From positions 1 through 36,850 of the forward strand of contig JBEICN010000007.1 in assembly GCA_040383945.1 (NCBI GenBank): a stretch of 36,850 nt of DNA, given 5' to 3'. A program made the position numbers and the translations under genes. Each line of letters starts with the position of its first letter. Position 1 is the stretch's first letter. Below, piece by piece: positions 1-10,354 of this stretch. The notes below the pieces were generated by a model. That model saw nothing but the letters and a program-made list of their open reading frames with translations, did not search any database and was not told where the DNA came from. The DNA comes from CAIVSN01 sp040383945 (lineage in GTDB: Bacteria; Patescibacteriota; Gracilibacteria; BD1-5; UBA2023).

Positions 1-17
1 GTTTCTTTTTCCATACT

Positions 18-1640
18 TTAGAATCTTCATGAATAATTTCTTTGAGCTTCCCTCTTTTTTTCTGCAGAACAAGCGGCATTGATTAAAATGCGTTCTTCTC
101 ATATTTTAACTATTTCTTCGAATGATTTCAATATTCAAGAATTTCTTATTTTAATGAGTTCGACAAGCGAAATACCGTCTATTAGCCTAATGCTCATTCT
201 ATTTTCAAGAATCATTCAGACTCATTCAAATGAAAATTCTCAAGTTGATACAATAAATCATCAATCAGCTTTAGAAAGTTGTATTGCTCATAGAAAATCT
301 CTAATTATTGGAGTTCAGACTTTGCTTTTGAATCGTTTTACTTGTACAACGTATTTTTTTTCTCATAAATGGGCAATTATGTCTACTCAGTTATCTCCTG
401 ATCATTTTGTAACACTGGCCTTGAATCAGAAATGACAGAAGACTTCTGTGACGAATTTTTCAAAATCATAGGGGTTCATTTTTTGAATATTACTCAATTC
501 TTCAAATGATTTTCTTTGGACTTGATTCAGATGTTCATTCGATTGAATTTTTCACAGAATCAACTTAATTTTTAATTGCTCATTATCTAATAGTCCTGTG
601 GTTGAGAATTTATATAAAAGCACATAAATCTTGTCATTAAAGAAATTGAAAATTAGATTATTTTCTGAATATTTTTGATATTCAAATATTCTTAATACAA
701 CAGAAAAACCAATAAGACACGCAAGAGCTCCAAGTCAAAATACGCCATCAAAATCAAGTGTGAAGAAAAAATAATTTACGGCTAACAATAAAAATATGCC
801 AACAGGTATCGTAGTTCTGGTTACTAAGTTGGATATATTTTCTAGATCATTTTGGATTGTATTAAGTTTTGATAACCTGGTATCAATGATGGATTTAGCT
901 GAAATTATATCGGGTTTAATTGTTAAAAAGAATTCCCCTAAGTCATTAAGAAAATTGAGTATGTATTCAATTTCGATGTTTTTTAGATTTTCATATTTAT
1001 AATCCAAAGTATCATATCTATGATTTTTAGAATTTTCTACTTCCCCTAATAACTTATCTAATCGATTTTTATCGAATCGAGATAGAAAAGATTGAAATTT
1101 TCAAATCAAAACATTTCATTCATTTTTAAAAATTAATTGGCTACTTGCGATGTTTAAATTCTTTTTAAAAGATGAATGAACTATAAATAACGTAAATATA
1201 AGTATTCATATAGCTATTAATGCTTGAGTTATCGAAGGTGTTGTTGTAAAATCTAATGAAGTAGCAGGAATATTTTCATCGTCTAGATTACGCTTAATAA
1301 TACTTACTGAATAAGTTTCATTAGCTGATAAATTATTTATTGTCCTTGTACAATTAAAGGCATTAGGTTCAGGAAAACTATCATTTATATTAAAATCAGT
1401 AATTTTTTTACATAGATTTTTACCACCTTTGCAATATCCTATTTTGTAAGATGAGTCAGGTAGACAGGCGAAATTAAATTGTAAAAAATCGCTTCATCGG
1501 TCAATAAGCATTATTTTTTTTCCGTATCATAATCAAGAATCATATTTATTTGATAAGCCTTCCGCGTTTAATACGGATCAAAAACTTATTATAGATATGA
1601 ATCAAACGACAATGATTACTATTTTTTTATTAAATTGCAT
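18..1640 (-). CDS. Membrane-anchored Mrr-type restriction endonuclease, 540 aa
   Basis: Read with UGA as glycine this is one open frame from ATG at 1640 to TAA at 18-20. The N-terminus is a signal anchor (KKIVIIVVGFISIISFG). A Cys-containing extracytoplasmic stretch follows to about residue 130, then a membrane segment near 136-155 (ITQALIAIGILIFTLFIV), a coiled linker, and a hydrophobic hairpin near 277-318. The C-terminal domain (about 390-500) carries the Mrr_cat nuclease motif, with D420 in GDNGVDII and Q433-V-K435 in YVVQVKRF, the expected D-x12-QxK spacing. In this family the domain cleaves DNA, often methylated DNA. Several motif glycines are UGA codons. The two-part membrane architecture is unusual for Mrr; the nuclease would face the cytoplasm near the membrane. 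No neighbour shares its strand. The nuclease assignment is firm; the target and role are inferred. Confidence 0.8.
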
Positions 1641-1795
1641 TAATTATTACATATTATCACACTCAATTAAGTATAACAGATATATTTTATAAAAAAAATT
1701 ACAAATAATTTTGATTTAAACTGTGTTTATATGTACTGAATTATACTTCCAAGGAATGTATTTTTAGCTTGAATGCAGATTTGCAATTTGACGAA

Positions 1796-1835
1796 ATATT
1801 TACTCACTTTTGAGTAAATATAAATATGTTATAAT
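1796..1835 (+). promoter_or_regulatory. Promoter with perfect inverted repeat (candidate operator) for ABC-F gene
   Basis: An 11-bp perfect inverted repeat (ATATTTACTCA, 4-base loop, TGAGTAAATAT; 1796-1821) covers the place where the -35 box would sit. A consensus -10 hexamer TATAAT follows at 1830-1835. A repressor bound at the repeat would block the promoter. Transcription would start near 1842, only a few bases before the ATG of a short leader frame. Promoter is seen; operator is inferred. Confidence 0.55.
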
Positions 1836-1844
1836 GGCAAGGGT

Positions 1845-1928
1845 ATGAAGAGCATAATTTCTTCGAAATTCTCCTCCATTTCACTCCGCCCCTCAGAAAA
1901 TCAAACATCCAAACTCCAAAAGAACTAA
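1845..1928 (+). CDS. Possible 27-residue leader peptide upstream of ABC-F
   Basis: ATG at 1845 opens a frame beginning MKSIISSKFSSISLRPSENQ and ending at TAA 1926-1928. The ATG lies about 10 bases after the -10 box, so the message would be leaderless. ABC-F resistance genes are often controlled by ribosome stalling on such leaders. The 3' half overlaps a dispersed repeat (CCGCCCCTCAGAAAATCAAA) seen elsewhere in the window, which weakens the case for a selected peptide. Confidence 0.35.
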   Translation: MKSIISSKFSSISLRPSENQTSKLQKN

Positions 1929-2014
1929 GAAATAAACCTCCCCCCACCCCATTTCCCCCCCTCCAAATTTGACTCTCCCCCGTAACCCTCTACACTCTCG
2001 AGGATATTTTCCGA

Positions 2015-2035
2015 GTCGCGCCACGGCGACTTTTT
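2015..2035 (+). terminator. Terminator-like hairpin just before ABC-F start (candidate attenuator)
   Basis: GTCGC at 2015-2019 pairs with GCGAC at 2026-2030 and is followed by five T (2031-2035), 20 bases before the ATG at 2055. The preceding 80 bases are very C-rich and almost free of G. Position and form fit an attenuator; the stem is short, so this stays tentative. Confidence 0.4.
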
Positions 2036-2054
2036 CGTAATACGAACCACGAGC

Positions 2055-3884
2055 ATGCTCACCGAAATCATTACTCGCGTCATCAACGCTCATCCGGAAT
2101 TTACTCCTGAGGAAATCGAGGAGTATTGTGAGCTGTTCCTCAGTTCTATTACCGAAAAAATAAAAGAAGAAACCAAAATGAAACGACTGGTAAAATACCT
2201 GGAAAGAGAGTTTGAGCTCGAATCGGTCGAATCCGTGAAAAGCGTCTCCAAAACTTCCTACGACCTCGATTCCATACCGGAATATCTGTTCAATGGAAAA
2301 GCGGAAATCGCTTCCAGTCTCGTGAAAATTACGCACCTTACGAAAAATATCGAACAGACCGAGCTATTTGCGGATGCGGAATTGCAAATCAATCGACGTG
2401 ATAAGATCGCCCTCATCGGCAAAAATGGCGCGGGAAAAACGACACTTCTCAAAATGATTATCGGTCGGGAATGAGACTATGACGGACGAATCGAAAAAGC
2501 GGAAAACCTCAAAATCGGATATCTTTCCCAGGATCTTTTCTGGCAAGATACGAGCAATACGCTCCGTGCCGAAATGCTCATGGTCTTCCCGGAAATCACC
2601 GCAAAAATCAATCGCATTGCCGAGATTGAGTATCAGGACGAATACTGGGAAGAAGCGCATGCTATCAAGGCGTATCTTCGGGAGAACGACGGCTATTTCA
2701 AGTATGATCTCCAGCTCGATATCCTGCGGTATTTTGGTTTTTCGGAGAAACAGCTCGATTTCAATGTACTCCAGCTTTCATGAGGAGAACAAACCAAGGT
2801 GCAGATTGCCAAATTTCTCATTACCGAAGTGGATCTCCTCATTCTCGACGAACCGACGAATCACCTCGATATCGAGGGAATCGTTTTTTTGGAACGGTTC
2901 TGCAAGATTTGGAAGAAAGCCATCCTCTCGATCTCCCACGACGTTCGCTTCATCGACAATACGGCGGAAAGTATTTTGGAAATTTCTGGCAAAAAACTTT
3001 GGAAATATCCCGGAAATTATGCGAAATATCTTGAGGAAAAACAAGCGAGATACGACCGTCAAAACAAGGATTATGAAACCCAGCAGAAAGAACTGGAAAA
3101 ACAGATGGCCTATATCAATCGGTTTCGCTATCAGGCGAGCAAAGCTGCCGGAGTCCAGAGCCGCATCAAACAAGTCGACAAAATTGAACGCATCGAACGA
3201 CCTGAAAACGAATCCACCGTTCGACGTATTACCGTGACCACAGACAAACGTCTTCCCGAAAAAGTCATGGTGTTTTCTCATCTCTCGGTGGGATATGGAG
3301 ACACCCCGATAGTGACTCTACCCGAGGAGCTCATCGTCCGCAAGGATGAAAAAATCGGAATCATTGGCCGGAATGGAGCCGGAAAATCCACCTTTCTCAA
3401 AACGATACTTCGGGAGATTCCCTCGCTTTCTGGTAGTGTATTTTTGAGTCCAGATGTCGTGGTAGGCTCGTATTCGCAGGTACTCGCGGATTTGGACGGC
3501 GAACTGAGCATACTTGCCGAACTTAGCAAACATCACCCCAAAGAAAACGAGATCCGGTCCATGCTCGGCTGACTGCTCATTACCGGCGAAAAAGTCGACC
3601 AATATATCAAAACACTCTCCGGAGGCGAGCGCGCCAAAGTGGCCCTCACAAAAATGCTCCTCACGAAGCCACACGTCATTATCATGGATGAACCAACGAA
3701 CCACTTGGATCTGCAATCCAAAGAGGTCATCAAACATATGTTAGAAAATTTCAACGGAACGAGCCTCATCGTATCGCATGATCGGGATTTGCTGGAGAGT
3801 GTATCCAATTCCGTTTGGCTTATCCAAGACGGTGCACTTCGGACGTTTGCTGAACCAGAAAAGGGATTTGCGGAAGTGTTTTAG
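2055..3884 (+). CDS. ABC-F family ATPase (ribosome-associated), 609 aa
   Basis: Soluble protein with two ABC ATPase domains and no membrane segment, the ABC-F plan; family members act at the ribosomal E site in translation factor or antibiotic-resistance roles. Domain 1 has Walker A GKNGAGKT (about 122-129), signature LSGGEQ with its glycine 243 encoded by TGA at 2781, and Walker B LILDEPTNHLD. Domain 2 has Walker A GRNGAGKS (about 438), LSGGERAK (about 521) and MDEPTNHLD. Three in-frame TGA codons (2472, 2781, 3570) each sit at glycine positions. An N-terminal extension of about 85 residues precedes domain 1, which is unusual; the ATG at 2055 is the first good start and lacks a clear ribosome binding site. 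It stands alone behind its own promoter and leader. Which ABC-F subgroup it belongs to cannot be told by eye. Confidence 0.93.
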
Positions 3885-3996
3885 GGGGGCGGTCATTACC
3901 TATTACAAGTAATGATTTCTTAAAAATTTCTTGAATTTTTCTTATGCAAATTTGAGCTTTATCCGTACTCTTTTGAAGTTCATAAATCATTCGAAT

Positions 3997-4848
3997 ATGC
4001 CCCATACGGTTAATTCCAGCAAAATAGCGCTCTTTGAAAGCAAGAAGATACGAAAAATCTGGCAGGAAGATTCGTGGTATTTTTCGGTGGTGGATATCGT
4101 CGGGGCGTTGACTGATTCTCCAAACCCTACTGATTATCTCAAAAAAATCAGAAAGCGAGACTTGGAGCTCGGTTCGTACCTGGGGACAAATTGTCCCCAG
4201 GTAGAGATGCTTACAGATACCGGAAAAAAACGAAAAACTCTCGCTGGTAATACTGAAGATATCCTTCGTATCATCCAATCCATTCCATCACCGAAAGCAG
4301 AACCATTCAAGAGGTGGCTCGCAAAGGTTGGATATGAACGGATTGAAGAGATAGAAAATCCTGAATTGGCACAAGAGAGAATGAAATCGCTCTACGAACA
4401 AAAATGATATCCAGCCGACTGGATAGACAAACGGCTTCGCGGTATTGCTATCCGACAGAACCTCACGGATGAATGGAAAGATCGAGGCATCACAGAACGC
4501 AAGGACTATGCGATACTCACAGCCGAAATCAGCCGTGCGACATTCGGGATGACTCCGGGCGAATACATGGAATTCAAAAATCTCCCGATTCGGTCAAAAG
4601 CGAATCTCCGGGACCATATGACCGATCTCGAACTCATTTTCACGATGCTTGGAGAAAAAGTAACGACCGAACTGTCTGCTATCGAAAAACCCGATGGGAT
4701 GAATGAAAACAAGAAAGTGGCGAAAAGAGGCGGAAGAGTCGCAGGAAATGCACGAATTGAGACCGAGAAAGAGCTCTGAAGGAGTGTGATTTCAAAGAAT
4801 AATTTTCTGGAAGACACCAATCGGAATGTCTTACCTGCTAGCGAGTAG
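3997..4848 (+). CDS. Bro-N domain protein (phage antirepressor/DinD-like), 283 aa
   Basis: The N-terminal 120 residues match the Bro-N fold of phage antirepressors: IRKIWQEDSWYFSVVDIVG, TDYLKKIRKRD, then LGTNCPQVEML and IIQSIPSPKAEPFKRWLAKV. The C-terminal half (ADWIDKRLRGIAIRQNLTDEW, GITERKDYAILTAEISRATF) is the common partner region of the chromosomal DinD-like subgroup. Start chosen at ATG 3997 because the family begins just before the Bro-N motif. UGA at 4405 and 4777 reads as Gly; TAG at 4846 ends it. A 27-base palindrome lies inside the gene (4177-4203). A strong terminator follows at once. Function is DNA binding or regulation by family; the target is unknown. Confidence 0.8.
4177..4203. 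repeat. 27-base intragenic palindrome in the Bro-N gene
   Basis: Arms of 13 bases (TACCTGGGGACAA and TTGTCCCCAGGTA) pair perfectly around a single central A at 4190. It encodes the hinge YLGTNCPQV after the Bro-N winged helix. RhuM genes further on carry an unrelated palindrome at the equivalent protein position. Confidence 0.85.
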
Positions 4849-4850
4849 TG

Positions 4851-4881
4851 AACTATCCGGAAATCTCGGATAGTTGCTTTT
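4851..4881 (+). terminator. Rho-independent terminator after Bro-N gene
   Basis: AACTATCCG (4851-4859) pairs with CGGATAGTT (4867-4875) across a 7-base loop, followed by GCTTTT. It begins two bases after the Bro-N stop codon. Confidence 0.8.
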
Positions 4882-5137
4882 AAATATGAATGAAGTGAAG
4901 TGGTGATAAATTGTCACCGAATGAAATCGATTCATCCGCCATTCAGACAAAAGCTATTTTATTTCCCAGCAGAGTATCATATATTATTCGTGTAAAGACG
5001 AAAAATATATGAATTATTGAGTATTGTTCTATTATAGACGAATCATTAAAGTACTGATCTGACAAAGGAGAGTAGGGAAGAGCTATATCCTCAGAAAAAA
5101 ATGAAATCTGTAAAATAGGACTGTATTTTACAAGGTG
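4882..5137. other. Gene-poor stretch with Bro-N-like hairpin debris
   Basis: No credible gene on either strand. A hairpin GGTGA...TCACC around TAAATTG (about 4900-4916) resembles the centre of the Bro-N palindrome (AAATTGTC), so this may be a decayed Bro-N fragment. The remainder is AT-rich with stops in all frames. Confidence 0.3.
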
Positions 5138-5186
5138 ATTGGATGAAAAAGCAGTTGTTGCAAAAAATGCAACAACTGCTCCATGT
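5138..5186 (+). pseudogene. Short remnant of a RhuM gene around its palindrome
   Basis: About 48 bases read LDEKAVVAKNATTAP, matching residues at the hinge of the intact RhuM-Fic gene at 23116. The palindrome AGCAGTTGTTGCA/TGCAACAACTGCT (5150-5180) with an AAAAA loop is complete, 13 bp per arm. Nothing else of the gene survives on either side; a dispersed repeat begins at about 5187. Confidence 0.6.
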
Positions 5187-5214
5187 ATTCTCATCCGCCC
5201 CTCAAGAAATCAAA

Positions 5215-5257
5215 CTTCAAACAACCCATCTCGTAAGAGGTGGGTTGTTTGAAGTTT
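5215..5257 (+). terminator. Long hairpin terminator with downstream ATGGCTCC box
   Basis: An 18-bp stem (5215-5232 with 5237-5254, one G-T pair, loop GTAA) is followed by TTT and then AATGGCTCC. It sits directly behind a copy of the CATCCGCCCCTCA box, the same order as in the repeats at 22.8 and 26.0 kb. Confidence 0.75.
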
Positions 5258-5382
5258 AATGGCTCCGACTCCTTCAGGTAGCGAGAACCGCTATTCTTAC
5301 AAAGAATTCATGGTGTCTAACCATGAAGACATCGTATTTTTTATATTCTCGAAAAATTGAAAAACTTAATTATTCGATTACT

Positions 5383-5433
5383 ATGGATTTATTTTCTGAC
5401 GAAGCTTGAAGAAAGTATGCTCCAATCATGTAA
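5383..5433 (+). CDS. Possible 16-residue peptide upstream of the decarboxylase
   Basis: ATG at 5383 opens MDLFSDEAGRKYAPIM (one UGA as Gly) and stops at TAA 5431, nine bases before the decarboxylase ATG and in the same frame. It could be a translational-coupling leader, or the original N-terminus of the decarboxylase cut off by a nonsense codon. No homology is recognisable. A palindrome TCATGGT/ACCATGA (5308-5326) lies upstream and might be an operator. Confidence 0.25.
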
Positions 5434-5442
5434 AAGAATAAT

Positions 5443-7128
5443 ATGCCAAAAAAAGGAATCGGGGAAGATATCATGAATTTTGAGGAAAAGTATTTCATTG
5501 GTCCACGCAGTGAGCATGAAGCATTACTGAAAGCCACTATAGATTTAGGATTGAGGTTCATGAACGGTTCTCTCCGTGAGAACAAGGTGCTCATATACAA
5601 AGATCCGAAATTTTTCTTGAACAGTCTGAGCGAGACTCTTCCAATTGAGCCTAGGGATGTAGGAGACACGCTTCTTCTCCTTGAAGAAATCGGCAAGTAC
5701 TCGATAGCCCAAAGTGATTTAAATTATCTCGCTTTTCCTGATTCCGGGAATTCCTTGCCAGCCATGATGTGATCCATCTTTTCCAAATTTATTAATCAAA
5801 ATCTGATTGCTTTCGATAGATCTGCCCCTATAGCAAGCATAATTGAAATTCAACTTATCGAATGGCTTCGTGGGTTAATAGGCTACGAATCAAAACCTCT
5901 CAATGAAGTGAAAAATCTTGCTGAAATTTCTGGAATGTGCACTACCGGGGGACATATGTCGAACCATGTTGCTATATTGTCAGCACTAAACCATGCCTTT
6001 CCACAGATACGAGAGAACGGCATATCCTGATTAGGATGTACACCAGTGATTTTTCTCTCGAAAAAGATATCTCATTATTCCATAGAATCGGCTGTGTGTC
6101 ACCTTTGAATAGGGAAGGCAAATATTATTGACATCCCCACACTCCCAGATTTTACCACTGACTTTACGGCACTAGATTGAATCATTCAATCTTTACCTGC
6201 AGATAAAAAACCGTTCATGATTGTTAGTGTTTCAGGAAATACTCGAACAAGCAGCTTGGATGACATATCGAAAATCACGCCTCTCTGCAAAAAATATAAC
6301 TTATGGCATCACGTTGATGCTTGTCATGGAGGTTCTCTTCTATTCTCAGAAAAACTGAAAGCACAATACCTCGACTGAATAGATCAGGCCGACTCAGTAA
6401 CTATTGATCCACACAAGTGATTATTTGTCACCTACCCGTCTAGCTTTGTCTTGTTCAAAAAGAGAAATACGCTGACTATGTTCAGTCGATATGCTAAAGA
6501 GTGTGAAGAGGGCGAAGTCTGGGACTTAGGTTTTATTACTCCGTTCCTCTGATCCAGGTGATTTGAATCACTCTGACTTTGGCTATTGATCAAGATTATG
6601 TGATTTAAATGAATTGAGACTACGATTCTTGATCGTGAAAAAAATGCCAAATATGCTGAGCGTCTCATTATCGATTCGGGAGACTTCGTTACACTCAACA
6701 GAATGGATTTCTATAGGATGGCATTTGTATTTTGTCCGAAAGAAATTCACGAATACCTGGAAAAGCATGCTGACACGTTGGACGAAGAGAGAAAAAAAAG
6801 AATTCGTAATCTAATCGATACATTTGGCCATCAGATCAATCAGAAACTATATGAATCATGAAAATTATGTCTGGATGAGTATAAACTGCACGATGTCGGC
6901 AATAGGATGCACCTTGGAACATCGGATAGGTACATGGTAACGGCAATCACAATTTGAAACCCATTATATTCAGAGGAATCACTGAAACAATCGCTTGCTG
7001 TTCTATTTAAGGAGTCAAACGAACAAAAGCAAAAACTCATAGCAGCATTCAAAGATATAGTTAATTCAGGTTCCAATGAGACAGCATACTTGAACGAGTT
7101 ACACACAGCATGACCTGCTGGCTGGTAG
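5443..7128 (+). CDS. Group II PLP-dependent amino acid decarboxylase, 561 aa
   Basis: Fold-type I PLP enzyme of the glutamate/aromatic amino acid decarboxylase group, cytosolic, converting an amino acid to its amine and CO2. Visible motifs: the substrate-side stretch YLAFPDSGNSLPAMMG, RSAPIASIIEIQLIEWLRGLIGY, the cofactor aspartate D292 in HHVDACHGG, and the Schiff-base lysine K325 in TIDPHKG whose glycine is a UGA codon. About 14 UGA codons are read through; the stop is TAG at 7126. Length fits the family with a modest N-terminal extension. It is the first gene of a run in which the next gene overlaps its 3' end by 53 bases, implying coupling. The substrate cannot be deduced from sequence. 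Confidence 0.9.
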
Positions 7129-10100
7129 ACAATCAATTGTAATCCATCCTGAAAGTGGGCACTTTCAGAAATATGAACAATTGGCACGCGAAAATGACTT
7201 CATGCTTGAGGTGGAATTTCGAGATCTTATCCAGATACAATGTCTTGGTGAGCTTGGGTTGTGTGTTCACGGCTCAAATAATCTCACATATGAGCAATTT
7301 TTGGAACAAATTCAAATAGCCAGCTTTTACAATCCAAAGTACATTGTTTTCCACGATTGCACGCTCTTGTGAATTTTTAGCAAGGATTTGCCAGCTCTTG
7401 AGACAGAGCTTAATGTGCAGATTCTTGTGGAAAATACGAGCTTATCCTTGGCGGAATACTCCAAAGCATTTGAGTATCTGAACACAAAAATTCCAGGCAT
7501 ATGAAAATGCATAGATACGTGACATGCAAATTTGCAGAAGGATAAAATTTCGGATTGGTTTGACGAGAGAGTTATCGCTACCCATATCCATAATAATTTT
7601 GGGAAAGTGGACTCGCATAGTTCATTGTGGGAGTGAACTATTGACTTTCGTGAGCTGGCGGGGATTCTTTGAATGGTTCCTTACCTCTCGCTTGAGACAG
7701 ACGTGTCATATACTCCGTACGTAAAAAATATTCTCGCCTTAAATAAGCTTGTTAATTATCCAAATTTTAATCGTCATTATTTAAATTTGCCACTGAGCCA
7801 AGAGAGTTTTCTTAAAAAACTCAATCAAATTATATGCGAAGAATTTCAAAATAACTTATGCTATGCATTTGTATATTGATCTTTTGCCAGAAATGAGCTT
7901 AAGATCCACAGTGATGTTGATCTGTTAATTGTGTTAGATACCAAAATTGCTACTGAACATTTTTCCAAGCGTTATTATCAATTGTGTAAAGAATGGGATA
8001 TAGTTACAGATTTGGCTTATCCATTTGAACTATTTACAATTGATCAGATAACCATGGACAGTAGGTTATCGACAGAAGATTATGCTGAAATGATTTATGC
8101 ATTTCTCGGAGAATGCATTTATGTTGCATGACAAAAACAACGGTATCGTGAACATATGCAAAGGTATAGAAGAGAATTACTGAATTGTTCTGCTCGACAT
8201 TTTGACAAGCAGGAATTGAAATTAATCACTCGTGCCCATGTCGTCTGAAAATCCATTGCAAAAACATGACTACGCCTGTCTGATAGATATAAAAAATACT
8301 ATGTGGATAAGTACTTGTTTTTGAGTAAGAATAAAAATGATTCGGACTTTTATCGGAATATTGATGTGAGAAGTACCATTCTTTGAACTGATTTTCCATT
8401 GTTTGATAAAGGTACGACAGAAAAACTGCGGAATAATATTGGTGTAATTCTTGGTTACAATCCGACATTTCTTCCAATTCTTTCAACAGAAGCATTTTTA
8501 AATCCAGATAAAGACGTTCGTCTGATTATGGGTTCTTGTGGAGATGAATACGTGATCGTAAAAATCAACAAACCTGACGAATACGTCAGAAGTATGAATA
8601 TATTGGCGTCAATTTTGCAGGATGAACGAGATATCAGAATTGTAAAACCGAAACATATTTTTTCGGAAGACGAAAAAACCTACTTTTTTTCGGATTCTCT
8701 CGGCGCTACAGTTGAAGACGATATGAAGAACTGAGTCATTCCGCTCGATCGCCTACCAAGATTGCTGGAGTTAATAAAAAAATTTCAGGTAATACTCACT
8801 GAAAATGGCCTAGTATTCTGATCTCTCGCACCAAGGAATCTTTTTTTCAAAGAGGACGCTCTTTACATAATTGATTTTGAAAAACTTTTTTTTATCGACA
8901 CTATTTCTCAGGAAAAAATAGACTATATTTCGAATTTCCAAAGAATTTGGTTTTCTGATTGCTTTAATGTTAAACAGATTAATTGAATTTTCTGAGCAGG
9001 TCCTATCGTAAAAAAGGGCATACTGGTAGTTCCGGATGAGGTGGAAAAAATATTCTTTTGAGAAAATACTCACATAACTGCAATGCAACGTGAAAGTCTT
9101 TTGAAAATTACCAGATCGATAGAAAAGAAGCTAAGCTACAAGACTCTTTCAATTTATTGACATGGTATCGGACAATTCCTCTCAGACAATACAAATCCTG
9201 AGGCGGAATGTTTGTTGTTGGCAAACCTTGGCCGTATGTTAGGAGAGTGACGTCATTGATTTATTATTTCCATGGCATTACTGGACTATACCGTGGACAT
9301 CTTGCATGAATCAGCTTTTTTGGAAGTACCCATTGGTATTACAATTGAGGCGGTTTTCGATGCTTATTACAAGATTATCTTAAACAGCCCACTACTTTCA
9401 TTTGTAGAGTATCTTTTGGAGGAGAATCAACTGAATAAGGAATTGCCATTTGAAATACGGCTGGCTTGTCTTAAAAAGATATTGGCAATTTCTGATGGGG
9501 TAGTCTGCTTAAAAAAATCTGATGTGAGTCAAGTAGTGAGAATTAGATTCGGGCAACTCTCGTATGTTTTAAAAATTGCCCCGTCATGCTTATCGAGTGA
9601 ATCTAAGGCGACACGACTAGTTAGTAAGTGATTCAACTTTACAAACCACTTACGGTATTCTAAAAATATTGGAGATAGTGTGGTTATAGTTTTTGACGAC
9701 CTTTGAGAACCGAGTATCGCAATCAATAGCCAACAAGCCTCTGAATGCGCCAAAATTTTGGTGCAGATGCATAGAAAGGAACTGGTAAGCGGTAATAAGT
9801 CCCCAACGGATATATATTTCGACTTTTCTGAACTTACCATTTCTATGGTATGCGAAAGGCTTGCTGAATATGTGCCATCGTTTTCAAAGATGCTATTTAA
9901 ACAGCACCTACGGGAACTGGGCGAATCCTACGAAAAAATGTCTCATAATTCACTGATTCATAATGACCTCTATGTAGATCAATTCCATTTCTCCCAAAAG
10001 ACTACTCTCTTGGATTGGAACTTCCTTTCCAGATCGAGTCCAGCGGTAGATCTAGCATCAATCTTGAGGAATGATTACGATACTAGGAATGGAAATTTCA

Positions 10101-10351
10101 ACAAAGTTGCTTTTTTAAAGGCTTATATGCATCATTCCGGTAGTGTTTTAGAATTGAAAGATTTGGAAACCTGATTTTACTTGAATTCATATCGAGACGT
10201 ATTATGGTTCATAAAAAGGATTGATTCATGATATGATAATTCTAGATTGGCTTTCATGTGGCTCGAAGACGCCTATAATGAGCTTATTCTCAAAAAATTT
10301 AATCTATTCTTTGACACGACGGTTTTGAACATCTTAACGACTAAACATTAA
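7076..10351 (+). CDS. Four-domain fusion: isomerase-like TIM barrel, nucleotidyltransferase, two kinase-like domains, 1091 aa
   Basis: One uninterrupted frame once about 23 UGA codons are read as Gly. Part 1 (about 1-225) looks like a sugar-phosphate isomerase/epimerase TIM barrel: SIVIHPESGHF, CIDTGHANL (145-153), HIHNNFGKVDSHSSLWEGTID (from about 170) with metal-type His/Asp/Glu; its first strand seems missing. Part 2 (about 240-370) is a minimal nucleotidyltransferase: FVYGSFARN with G268 as UGA, then SDVDLL (D280, D282). Part 3 (about 480-610) is kinase-like: GDEYVIVKI and, in place of HGD, SLAPRNLFF followed by IIDFEKL (near 600). Part 4 (about 820-1000) is an APH-type kinase: YVLKIA, LIHNDLYVDQF (near 961), LLDWNF (near 980). 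ATG 7076 is the first start after an in-frame TAG at 7040. I know no described protein with this order. The radical SAM gene follows 3 bases after the stop. Domain calls are good; the combined reaction is unknown. Confidence 0.85.
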
Positions 10352-10354
10352 CAT

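Noticed and set aside
79..435. 118-codon frame on the plus strand
   Set aside because: Antisense to the nuclease domain of the Mrr-type gene, which has the catalytic motif in the other strand.
2479..3237. 252-codon frame in another phase within the ABC-F gene
   Set aside because: Basic, motif-free mirror of the ABC-F coding sequence, whose two ATPase domains read through the same bases in frame.
7181..7372. TTG at 7181 as the start of the fusion protein
   Set aside because: ATG at 7076 in the same frame is the first start after an in-frame stop and keeps the SIVIHPESGHF strand of the barrel, which the TTG start would lose.
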